Of a stretch of 64,000 nucleotides of DNA, positions 57,678-64,000 are shown piece after piece; position 1 is the stretch's first letter; each line of letters opens with the position of its first letter. A model generated the notes under the pieces. The model was not told the DNA's origin. It made no database searches and saw only the letters and a program-made list of their open reading frames with translations. The stretch is taken from the NCBI RefSeq assembly GCF_028743715.1, contig NZ_CP117996.1:2480001-2544000 (forward strand), read 5' to 3'. The position numbers and the translations under genes are program-made. This stretch comes from Microbacterium sp. Clip185 (lineage in GTDB: Bacteria; Actinomycetota; Actinomycetes; Actinomycetales; Microbacteriaceae).

Positions 57678-58388
57678 GTGCTCTCTTCCCTCGTCGCGGG
57701 CCTCGGTCTCGGCTTCTCGCTCATCGTCGCCATCGGCGCGCAGAACCTCTTCGTGCTGCGTCAGGGCATCCGACGGGAGCATGTCCTCACCGTCGCACTC
57801 GTCTGCGCCGTCTCGGACGCGGTCCTCATCGCCGTCGGAGTGTCGGGGTTGGGGCTCGTGCTCGAGGCCGCCCCGTGGGCGGTACAGGTGGCGCGTTGGG
57901 CGGGGGCAGCGTTCCTCCTCGCGTATGCCCTGCTCGCGGCGCGGCGCGTGTGGCGCCCGACGGATCCGCCCGCCGTCTGCGCGACGTCTGCACGAGAGGT
58001 GGTGACCGTGGTGCCGGATGGGGTGGATGAGGCGAGGGCAGGCGGGGCCACCGTGCAGACGTCGAGCGCCGCCTCGACCGCATCCATCCCGGCCCGCACC
58101 TCGCGCACCGCGGCTCTGCTCACGTGCCTGGCGCTGACCTGGCTGAATCCGCACGTCTACCTCGACACGGTGTTTCTGCTCGGATCCGTGGCGAGCACGC
58201 ATGGCCAGACCCGGTGGTGGTTCGCGGCCGGGGCGATGACGGCGAGCCTCGCGTGGTTCTTCTCGCTCGCCTACGGCGCCAGGCTCCTCGGCCGGATGTT
58301 CGCGTCACCCACCGCATGGCGCGTCCTCGACGGCATCATCGCCGTCGTCATGGCGCTGATCGCGGTCAGCCTCATCCTCGGCGGATGA
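57678..58388 (+). CDS. lysE: LysE-family amino acid exporter
   Basis: A 236-residue exporter of the LysE family with the N-terminal GLGLGFSLIVAIGAQNLFVLRQG helix and re-entrant motif, LTCLALTWLNPHVYLDT in the middle and a last helix VVMALIAVSLILG. The loop between helices 3 and 4 is about 45 residues and Ala/Thr-rich, a little longer than usual. It should export lysine or arginine when ArgP senses excess. A TAGCGT box at 57666-57671 precedes the GTG by six bases (leaderless). Confidence 0.94.
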   Translation: MLSSLVAGLGLGFSLIVAIGAQNLFVLRQGIRREHVLTVALVCAVSDAVLIAVGVSGLGLVLEAAPWAVQVARWAGAAFLLAYALLAARRVWRPTDPPAVCATSAREVVTVVPDGVDEARAGGATVQTSSAASTASIPARTSRTAALLTCLALTWLNPHVYLDTVFLLGSVASTHGQTRWWFAAGAMTASLAWFFSLAYGARLLGRMFASPTAWRVLDGIIAVVMALIAVSLILGG

Positions 58389-58477
58389 TCCGGACGCACG
58401 ACCGAGGCATCCTGCCACCTGCGCGTCGCTGGCGACAGCCCGCAGCGGCTGCCGCGCATGCGCGGCACAATGTGCGC

Positions 58478-58753
58478 ATGCGTCATGTCCGAGTGATCGT
58501 CAGCGGTGCCGTGCAGGGCGTCGGTTTCCGCTATTCCGCCCACGATGCGGCCGCCCGCCTCGGCGTCGCCGGATGGATCAGAAACCGCTACGACGGCACG
58601 GTCGAAGCAGAGCTCCACGGTGAACAAGGACGCGTGGACCGCATGATCGACTGGCTTCGCAAGGGACCGCCGTCGGCGCACGTCGAGCGTGTGGAGGTGT
58701 CGGAGGCCACCCCGACGGGCCCGCTGAGTTTCGACATCCGAGAAGACGCCTGA
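58478..58753 (+). CDS. acyP: acylphosphatase
   Basis: A 91-residue acylphosphatase that hydrolyses carboxyl-phosphate bonds. The phosphate loop and catalytic Arg are in VSGAVQGVGFRYSAHDAA, the catalytic Asn in GWIRNRYDGTVEAELHG. Length and motifs are standard. A CACAAT box at 58466-58471 lies six bases before the ATG (leaderless). A longer reading frame from 58124 overlaps lysE and is not real. Confidence 0.95.
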   Translation: MRHVRVIVSGAVQGVGFRYSAHDAAARLGVAGWIRNRYDGTVEAELHGEQGRVDRMIDWLRKGPPSAHVERVEVSEATPTGPLSFDIREDA

Positions 58754-58760
58754 GCATGCA

Positions 58761-58792
58761 GGAAGGGCCCCGTCCGAAGACGGGGCCCTTCC
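58761..58792. terminator. bidirectional hairpin terminator
   Basis: GGAAGGGCCCCGTC and GACGGGGCCCTTCC form a 14-bp perfect stem closed by a CGAA tetraloop, between the convergent acylphosphatase and rplA genes. Confidence 0.9.
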
Positions 58793-58805
58793 TGTGAGAC
58801 GTGTC

Positions 58806-59498
58806 TCAGACCAGTGCGTTGACATCCAGCGGGATGCCGGGGCCGAACGTCGTCGACACCGCGCCCTTCTGGATGTAGCGACCCTTGGAGCTGGACGGCT
58901 TCAGGCGGACGATCTCCTCGAGAGCGGCCTTCAGGTTCTCGTCGAGCTGGTCGGCCGAGAACGAAGCCTTGCCGACGACGAAGTGCACGTTGGCATGCTT
59001 GTCGACGCGGAACTCGATCTTGCCGCCCTTGATCTCCTCGACGGCCTTGGCCGGGTTCGGGGTGACCGTACCGGTCTTCGGGTTCGGCATGAGGCCGCGG
59101 GGACCCAGCACCTTACCGAGGCGACCGACCTGACCCATGAGCTCGGGGGTCGAGACGGCGGCGTCGAACGACGTGTAGCCGCCCGCGACCTTCTCGATCA
59201 GCTCGGCGCCGCCGACCTCGTCGGCGCCCGCAGCGAGAGCGGCCTCGGCGGCCGGGCCCGTCGCGAACACGATGACGCGGGCGGTCTTACCCGTGCCGTG
59301 CGGGAGGATGACGGTGCCGCGCACCATCTGGTCCGCCTTGCGGGGGTCGACCGACAGCTTGAGGGCGACCTCGACGGTGGAGTCGAACTTCTTCGACCCG
59401 GTCTCCTTCGCGAGGGTCACAGCCTCGGTCGGGGTGTAGAACTTGTCGGCCTCGATCTTCTCGGCGGCCGCGCGGAATGCCTTGGACTTGGTAGCCAT
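58806..59498 (-). CDS. rplA: 50S ribosomal protein L1
   Basis: A 230-residue protein of the L1 stalk that helps release tRNA from the E site. It has the [21 protein letters not shown] segment, [12 protein letters not shown] and [15 protein letters not shown] signature. The ATG at 59498 lies 14 bases after the rplK stop. The strong terminator behind it ends the operon; rplJ does not follow but lies about 22 kb further along the same strand. Confidence 0.98.
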   Translation of the reverse strand: MATKSKAFRAAAEKIEADKFYTPTEAVTLAKETGSKKFDSTVEVALKLSVDPRKADQMVRGTVILPHGTGKTARVIVFATGPAAEAALAAGADEVGGAELIEKVAGGYTSFDAAVSTPELMGQVGRLGKVLGPRGLMPNPKTGTVTPNPAKAVEEIKGGKIEFRVDKHANVHFVVGKASFSADQLDENLKAALEEIVRLKPSSSKGRYIQKGAVSTTFGPGIPLDVNALV

Positions 59499-59512
59499 GT
59501 TCGTTATCTCCC

Positions 59513-59944
59513 TCAGTCCTCGACCGTGATGCCCATGGAACGGGCGGTGCCGGCGATGATCAGCGAGGCAGCCTCGATGTCGTTCGCGTTCAGGTCGGGC
59601 ATCTTCGTCTCGGCGATCTGGCGCACCTGGTCCTTGGTGAGCTTCGCGACCTTGACGGTGTGGGGGGTCTTCGAACCCTTGGCGACGCCGGCGGCCTTCT
59701 TGATGAGCTCCGCGGCGGGCGGGGTCTTCAGGATGAACGTGAAGCTGCGGTCCTCGTAGACGGTGATCTCGACGGGGATGACGTTGCCGCGCTGCGACTC
59801 GGTCGCCGCGTTGTACGCCTTGCAGAACTCCATGATGTTGACGCCATGCTGACCGAGCGCGGGGCCGATCGGCGGCGCCGGGTTGGCTGCACCGGCGTTG
59901 ATCTGAAGCTTGATCAGGCCGGTCACCTTCTTCTTCGGTGCCAT
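59513..59944 (-). CDS. rplK: 50S ribosomal protein L11
   Basis: A 143-residue protein of the GTPase-associated centre. It starts [34 protein letters not shown], with the proline-rich N-terminal domain, and ends in the rRNA-binding domain ([22 protein letters not shown]). A GAAAGGAAAG site precedes the ATG. A 421-base gap with repeats and the nusG terminator lies upstream, so rplK-rplA probably has its own promoter. Confidence 0.98.
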   Translation of the reverse strand: MAPKKKVTGLIKLQINAGAANPAPPIGPALGQHGVNIMEFCKAYNAATESQRGNVIPVEITVYEDRSFTFILKTPPAAELIKKAAGVAKGSKTPHTVKVAKLTKDQVRQIAETKMPDLNANDIEAASLIIAGTARSMGITVED

Positions 59945-60145
59945 TCTTCTTTCCTTTCATCGAGCGGATGCCGGATGCATCGGCTCTCCCGCATCCCATC
60001 GAGGGAAGCGGTTGTCGCAGCGCGCCGGAGCGGCACGCAAACCACAACACTCTACCGCATCACCGGGCGTGTCGCGGCATCCCCGAGGCCCTGTGCGGGG
60101 AGGCGCCGCATCCGGCGCCTCCCGCGTGCACCCCGCCCCGACACA

Positions 60146-60288
60146 CCTCCGTGTCTCACTTGTTCACCCGAAACGCCCCGCAAACCTGCACAAATGAGAC
60201 ACCGAGACACGCACCTCGCCCTGACAGGCCTCCGTGTCTCACTTGTTCACCCGAAACGCGTGCCAGACGTGCACAAGTGAGACACCGA
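60146..60288. repeat. two 60-bp tandem-like intergenic repeats with hairpins
   Basis: Two related 60-bp units at 60146-60205 and 60229-60288, 83 bases apart, both start CCTCCGTGTCTCACTTGT and share the core TTCACCCGAAACGC. Each unit is itself an inverted repeat: in the second, GTGTCTCACTTGTTCAC pairs with GTGCACAAGTGAGACAC with one mismatch. The 421-base gap between rplK and nusG holds these repeats, the nusG terminator and presumably the rplK promoter, but no gene. Confidence 0.85.
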
Positions 60289-60317
60289 ACGAGGATGCGG
60301 GCGGGACGCCGGAACGA

Positions 60318-60351
60318 CGAACGCCCCGCCGATCGTGCGGCGGGGCGTTCG
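60318..60351 (-). terminator. hairpin terminator after nusG
   Basis: CGAACGCCCCGCC and GGCGGGGCGTTCG form a 13-bp perfect stem with an eight-base loop, 14 bases after the nusG stop. It separates secE-nusG from rplK-rplA. Confidence 0.82.
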
Positions 60352-60365
60352 AGCGAATCCGTGTG

Positions 60366-61454
60366 TCAGATCATCTTCGAGACCTGGTCGAACGACAGCT
60401 CGACCGGGGTCTCGCGCTCGAACAGCGAGACGAGGACCGTGAGCTTGCCGCTCTCGGGCTTGATCTCGCTGATCGATCCGGGAAGACCCGCGAACGAGCC
60501 CTCCTTGATGGTGATCGTCTCGCCGATCTCGTAGTCGACCTCGGCCGCGATGACGCGAGCCGCCGCGGGGGCTGCGGATCCGCCGCCGGACTTGGCCGGG
60601 GCGACATCCTTGATCTCGACGAGGCTCTTGAGCATGTTGAACGCCTCTTCGAAGCGCAGCGGCGTCGGGTTGTGGGCGTTGCCCACGAAGCCCGTGACAC
60701 CGGGCGTGTGACGAACGACCGACCAGGTGTCCTCGTTGAGCTCCATGCGCACGAGCACGTAGCCCGGGATGCGCACGCGGGTGACCATCTTGCGCTGGCC
60801 GTTCTTGATCTCGACGACGTCCTCCATCGGGACCTCGACCTGGTAGATGTCGTCCTCGACCTCGAGCGTCGACTTACGCTGCTCGATGTTGGCCTTCACC
60901 TTGCGCTCGAAACCGGCGTAGGAGTGGATGACGTACCACTTGCCCTCGAGCGAGCGCAGCTCCTGGCGGAACGCCTCGTAGGGATCGGCGTCCGCGTCGA
61001 CCTCTTCTTCGATCTCGTCCACCGCAGCGGCGGCGTCGTCGATCTCGTCCACGAACTCAGGGTCGAGCACGGGAGCGTCCGGCTCACCGTTGATGTCGGG
61101 TCCGTCGTAGGGCGTCACTTCGTCGGCCTCCTCGGCTGCGCGCTCTGCTTCTTCTTCGGCGAGCGACTCGGTCAGCACCTCGGCGGCCGCTTCGGCCTCT
61201 GCAGCCTCGTCGATCTCGAGAGCGTCGTTGACGATCGCGTCGGCCTCGGGGTCTTCGACGTCGGCATCCGCGTCGTAGCCGGTGTCGGAGTCTTCGTCCT
61301 CGTCGTCGCCCTCGATGTGCAGCGCGACGTGCTCGGCGGCCTCGACGGAGCGCTCCTCGGCGGCGAGGGTGTTGCCCTCCTGCGCCTCGTCGTCCTCGCT
61401 GGACTGCTCGGCGGCGGTCGCCCAATCGGCGTCGTCGGTGTATTTCTCAGACAC
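60366..61454 (-). CDS. nusG: transcription termination/antitermination protein NusG with long acidic N-terminus
   Basis: A 362-residue NusG, twice the usual length. The NGN domain begins near Trp173 ([20 protein letters not shown]) and contains [26 protein letters not shown]; the KOW domain is at the end ([16 protein letters not shown]). Residues 1-160 are a low-complexity extension in which about 64 residues are Asp or Glu. It binds RNA polymerase and couples it to ribosomes or Rho. The extension could bind basic partners; its role is unknown. It lies downstream of secE in the normal order. Confidence 0.96.
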   Translation of the reverse strand: MSEKYTDDADWATAAEQSSEDDEAQEGNTLAAEERSVEAAEHVALHIEGDDEDEDSDTGYDADADVEDPEADAIVNDALEIDEAAEAEAAAEVLTESLAEEEAERAAEEADEVTPYDGPDINGEPDAPVLDPEFVDEIDDAAAAVDEIEEEVDADADPYEAFRQELRSLEGKWYVIHSYAGFERKVKANIEQRKSTLEVEDDIYQVEVPMEDVVEIKNGQRKMVTRVRIPGYVLVRMELNEDTWSVVRHTPGVTGFVGNAHNPTPLRFEEAFNMLKSLVEIKDVAPAKSGGGSAAPAAARVIAAEVDYEIGETITIKEGSFAGLPGSISEIKPESGKLTVLVSLFERETPVELSFDQVSKMI

Positions 61455-61507
61455 TTACGTACTCTCTCGTTCTGGTCTGCGGGTGGCGACACCCGCGCCT
61501 CGCGATG

Positions 61508-61774
61508 TCAGGCTCCGGGAACTCCGAAGACGACGGTCGTCAGCCAGACGAACACGACATCGAGTCCGTAGACGACCGCCATCATCACGATGACGAAGCC
61601 CAGGACGACGCCGGTGAACTTCACCAGCTCCTTGCGCGTCGGGGTGACGACCTTGCGAAGCTCGGCGAAGACCTGGCGGATGAAGATGACGATGCGCAGG
61701 AAGAAGTTGGGCTTCTTCTCGCGCACGGCACCGCCAGCGGCGACGACCTCGCCCTTCGGCTCGTCCTGGACCAT
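61508..61774 (-). CDS. secE: preprotein translocase subunit SecE
   Basis: An 88-residue single-helix subunit of the SecYEG channel. Seen are a short acidic start, the amphipathic FFLRIVIFIRQVFAELRKVVTPTRKEL segment (split here by the membrane surface) and a transmembrane helix VVLGFVIVMMAVVYGLDVVF. The ATG at 61774 is chosen; the longer frame reads through the gap towards the tRNA gene. It lies between tRNA-Trp and nusG, the order seen in most bacteria. Confidence 0.96.
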   Translation of the reverse strand: MVQDEPKGEVVAAGGAVREKKPNFFLRIVIFIRQVFAELRKVVTPTRKELVKFTGVVLGFVIVMMAVVYGLDVVFVWLTTVVFGVPGA

Positions 61775-61819
61775 GCACCCACCTGAATCGCTTACGTCGT
61801 GCCAGCATGCGCTGGCGCG

Positions 61820-61892
<73 letters not shown>

Positions 61893-62036
61893 AGAGACCC
61901 GGAGGTCTCGCGCCCGCACTCCTGCCGTGACCTGATCCGAAGGGATGTGTCGTCCCGATGACGGGCACGGCGAAAGAATGCAGACTTCAACTGCACGCTC
62001 AAGTGTACGGCATGGCACACGAGGGCGCGAACGCGC

Positions 62037-62489
62037 TCAGCCCGGAAGGCACGGCGAGAAGACAGCGATCACCAACGCCGGGCCCTCGGCGGCGAGGGTC
62101 ACGGTGACGCCGTCCTCGGAGATCCACCCCTGTCTTTCCGCGGCCGGATCGGCATCGGCGAGAGGTCGCCACACCGCGGGATCGAGGCTCTCGCCGAGGT
62201 CGTCGCGCACTCCGTCCGCCGCCGAGGCGTCGGCGGCGACCGCGAGCACACCGGTCGCCGTCAGCACGATCTGCTCGGTGTCGGCGGGCCGTGAGCACGC
62301 CTGGGTGCGCGGCTCGGCGGTCTCGAGCGTGCGCAGCACGTTCGGATCCACCCCCGACGCCTGAGCGACGAGGTCGTCGAACACGTCGCGCATCCGGCGA
62401 TCCGCCGCGTCCGCATCCACCGGCGAGCATGCGGCCAGCGCGAGCACGGCGAGCAACGAGGCAGCGCCCAGGCCGGCGCGCGCCCTCAC
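62037..62489 (-). CDS. small lipoprotein of unknown function
   Basis: A 150-residue exported protein with a lipoprotein signal (LALAAC, lipidated Cys21). The mature part has two further Cys (TQAC and SPCLPG near the end) that could form a disulfide, and alternating beta-type stretches (EQIVLTATGVLAVAA, VTVTLAAEGPALVIAVF). No family is recognised. The GTG start overlaps the stop of the peptidase-like gene (GTGA), so both are translated together and may act together outside the cell. Confidence 0.78.
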   Translation of the reverse strand: MRARAGLGAASLLAVLALAACSPVDADAADRRMRDVFDDLVAQASGVDPNVLRTLETAEPRTQACSRPADTEQIVLTATGVLAVAADASAADGVRDDLGESLDPAVWRPLADADPAAERQGWISEDGVTVTLAAEGPALVIAVFSPCLPG

Positions 62490-63403
62490 GGCCGCACCGC
62501 CTCGAGCACCTCGTAGTCCGCGGCCATGGGTTCCGTGACCTGGACGCCGAGCGATGCGAGATGATCCAGCAGCCAGCCGTCGTACCAGCCGTCGACGTCG
62601 CACGGTGAGGAGGTGTCGACGTAGTCGGATGCGGGGATGCCGTAGACGTACACGGCACGACAGCTCGCGTCGGCCTCGAGCTCCGGGCCGTACTGGTCGT
62701 CGGTGACGCCTGCCCGATCGGCCGCGAGGAAGGCCGGGTAGTAGTTCTGGTACTGGTACCAGTGCATGGCCTCGTGCACGAACACGGCCCACACGGAGGA
62801 CTCCATGCCCGGATCCCACGCGAGGAAGAGCCAGTTCGGATACCGGGTGGAGTAGCAGCCGCCGACGACGATCTCGTAGCCCGTGCGCTCGGAGAGGTGG
62901 TAGCCGCAGTTCTCGTCCCCGGCGTCGAAGGCGACCTGGACCCGGTCGGCGCCGATGGAGGCGAGGAACGCACGCCCGTCCGGATCCGCTCCCGGCATCG
63001 CTGGGCCGCCAGGGTTGGGCACGGCCAGCAGCGGTGAGTCGTCTCCCGTCTTCCACTCCTCGACCTGCGCATGCTCGTCGTCCCAGGCCCGATGATCGCT
63101 CTCGAAGTCGGCCGTCGCCCCCTGGGTGGCAGTCACCTTCTCGGATGCGGCCGCGAAGGCGTCGGCGATCGCCGACTCCTGCTCGGGGCTCATGACCCGC
63201 GACGCGAGCACGCGCTCCCGCTGCTGCCAGATGAGCCACGCACCGCCCGCTCCGGCGGCGAGGAGGATGAGCAGCACGAGGCTCAACGAGAGCCCGATGA
63301 CCCAGCCCGCACCGCGGCTGCGACGTCTCGACGCGGCGGGCGGGACCGGATGCGGCAGGACGGGCGGCGATCCGGCCGCCGGCGGGGCCGGATCGAACGT
63401 CAC
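62486..63403 (-). CDS. membrane-anchored zinc peptidase-like protein (HExxH)
   Basis: A 305-residue protein with a proline-rich cytoplasmic start, one membrane helix (about 33-58) and an extracellular domain. FVHEAMHWYQYQN contains the zinc motif HExxH (His210, Glu211, His214), and ELEADASC (Glu241/Glu243) could supply the third ligand, as in neutral zinc metallopeptidases. Four Cys (166, 183, 248, 268) may form two disulfides. No propeptide or family can be named. GTG start and stop both overlap neighbours by four bases, forming a three-gene unit with a lipoprotein and a flavin-type oxidoreductase. Confidence 0.75.
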   Translation of the reverse strand: MTFDPAPPAAGSPPVLPHPVPPAASRRRSRGAGWVIGLSLSLVLLILLAAGAGGAWLIWQQRERVLASRVMSPEQESAIADAFAAASEKVTATQGATADFESDHRAWDDEHAQVEEWKTGDDSPLLAVPNPGGPAMPGADPDGRAFLASIGADRVQVAFDAGDENCGYHLSERTGYEIVVGGCYSTRYPNWLFLAWDPGMESSVWAVFVHEAMHWYQYQNYYPAFLAADRAGVTDDQYGPELEADASCRAVYVYGIPASDYVDTSSPCDVDGWYDGWLLDHLASLGVQVTEPMAADYEVLEAVRP

Positions 63404-63840
63404 GCCATCGCCCCTTCGGCGGGGTCCGCGGTGCGCCGCTCGAAGGCGCGTCCGGTCGTGACCGACGGCGTGATGCGCACGAGGACGTCCTTGACGGTGG
63501 GCGCCCATGGCGCCGAGGCGAGGGCTTCGAGAGCGGCGATCTCGTCGGAGCGGTCGACGGCCGCCGCCGTCCCGCGCACGACGACGCTCCAGGCGTCGCG
63601 CGCGCTGTGGTCGTCGACCTCGAACAGCACTTCGTCGTGCGCAGTGAGCTCGAGCAGCTTCGTTCCCGGAGCGGTGCGGAACAGGATGCTGCGCCCGTCG
63701 AGCGCGTAGCCGACCGGGAACACGTCGATCCGCTCTCCGATCCTGGTCACCAGGCGACCGACCTCCTGCGTGCCGAGCAGTCGCCACATCGACTCCTCGT
63801 CCAGCACCCGCACCCCGTCCGTCCGCGTCGCGTCGCTCAT
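63400..63840 (-). CDS. pyridoxamine 5'-phosphate oxidase-like flavin/F420-binding protein
   Basis: A 146-residue split-barrel protein: WRLLGTQEVGRLVTRIGERIDVFPVGYALDGRSILFRTAPGTK then DEVLFEVDDHSARDAWSVVVRGTA. This is the pattern of small actinobacterial PNPOx-like proteins that bind FMN or F420; many are of unknown function. The ATG at 63840 is chosen over an in-frame TTG at 63858, and a CAGGAT box at 63847-63852 lies six bases before it (leaderless). It leads the three-gene unit. Confidence 0.87.
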   Translation of the reverse strand: MSDATRTDGVRVLDEESMWRLLGTQEVGRLVTRIGERIDVFPVGYALDGRSILFRTAPGTKLLELTAHDEVLFEVDDHSARDAWSVVVRGTAAAVDRSDEIAALEALASAPWAPTVKDVLVRITPSVTTGRAFERRTADPAEGAMA

Positions 63841-63987
63841 GCCCCCATCCTGGCCCAACCGGGCCGGGGGCGCACGGGATCGTTCTCTCCCCAGGCGCTC
63901 AGGTCCGCTCCCGCTCCCGGAGTACGCTGAATCGGTCGCCGTCCACCACCCGATGGGCGGCGCTGCGACGAGGTTCGAGGAGCGACG

Positions 63988-64000
63988 GTGAACGAGGTGC
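63988..64000 (+). CDS. start of a gene cut by the window edge
   Basis: A GTG at 63988 with a GAGGAGC ribosome site eight bases upstream begins a frame that runs off the window after four codons (Val-Asn-Glu-Val). The 127 bases between the divergent PNPOx-like gene and this start hold presumed promoters only. The product cannot be told. Confidence 0.4.

Noticed and set aside
37029..58805. Mobile island inserted between rplA and rplJ
   Set aside because: No transposase, integrase or flanking direct repeats seen; base composition and codon use look like the rest. Kept only as a synteny observation.
60146..60288. CRISPR array
   Set aside because: Only two repeat units, each a long internal hairpin and longer than the spacer-like gap; no cas genes in the window.

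Overview
The window reads as a chromosomal stretch of a high-GC Gram-positive actinobacterium of the family Microbacteriaceae, most likely Microbacterium. The evidence is a GC content of roughly 70% by eye, ATGA/GTGA start-stop overlaps inside operons, many GTG starts, leaderless promoters, CUT1 sugar transporters without their own ATPase, DUF3105/DUF305 membrane-anchored proteins, and a NusG with a long acidic N-terminal extension. The genus is an inference; no 16S rRNA gene is present.

Layout. 1-3.9 kb: molybdenum cofactor genes (rhodanese end of a MoeB-like protein, moeA, moaC, mobA, a DUF6457 gene, moaD; then moaE and mog on the other strand). 4-19.3 kb: a nitrate/nitrite respiration island. 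After an unrelated SDR-type oxidoreductase come a SufR-like HTH regulator with a Cys/His metal-site signature, narK and narGHJI on the + strand. On the - strand, convergent with them, lies an overlapping trio: an NnrS-like membrane protein, a large NirK fusion (membrane domain + cupredoxin + copper nitrite reductase) and a short cytochrome P450. The Moco genes supply NarG. NarGHI makes nitrite, NirK makes NO, and the P450 and NnrS-like protein are candidates for handling that NO, because no NorB-type NO reductase is present here. 19.3-25.9 kb: PAP2 phosphatase, Bcr-type exporter, DUF3105 and DUF305 proteins, a small membrane protein and a CtpE-like P-type ATPase.

25.9-31 kb: an alpha-glucoside-type ABC transporter (binding protein and two permeases) and a divergent LacI regulator, separated by a region with four palindromic operators. 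31-36 kb: a giant secreted nuclease/5'-nucleotidase with a sorting signal. 36-37.3 kb: rplJ-rplL with a leader. 37.3-40.6 kb: a YqaJ-type nuclease, a pair of 47-bp repeats, and an MFS exporter with its MarR regulator and operator array. 40.6-50.8 kb: a secreted GH5 glycosidase and an Opp-type ABC operon that also carries a LacI regulator and an FAD oxidoreductase. 50.8-54.8 kb: four overlapping genes with two Gfo/Idh/MocA dehydrogenases and two TIM-barrel isomerases, facing a TetR gene. 55.7-58.8 kb: a quinone oxidoreductase, argP/lysE and an acylphosphatase. 58.8-61.9 kb: tRNA-Trp, secE, nusG, rplK, rplA. 62-63.9 kb: an overlapping trio (flavin-type oxidoreductase, membrane-anchored zinc peptidase-like protein, lipoprotein).

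The strongest leads for new biology are the P450 whose start overlaps the end of nirK and whose I-helix lacks the usual acid-alcohol pair, the NirK fusion itself, the SufR-like regulator next to narK, an octamer (GGATGCGG) far more common than base composition predicts, and a recurring leaderless promoter layout at 13 genes. All functional claims come from reading motifs and gene order; no alignments or database searches were run.
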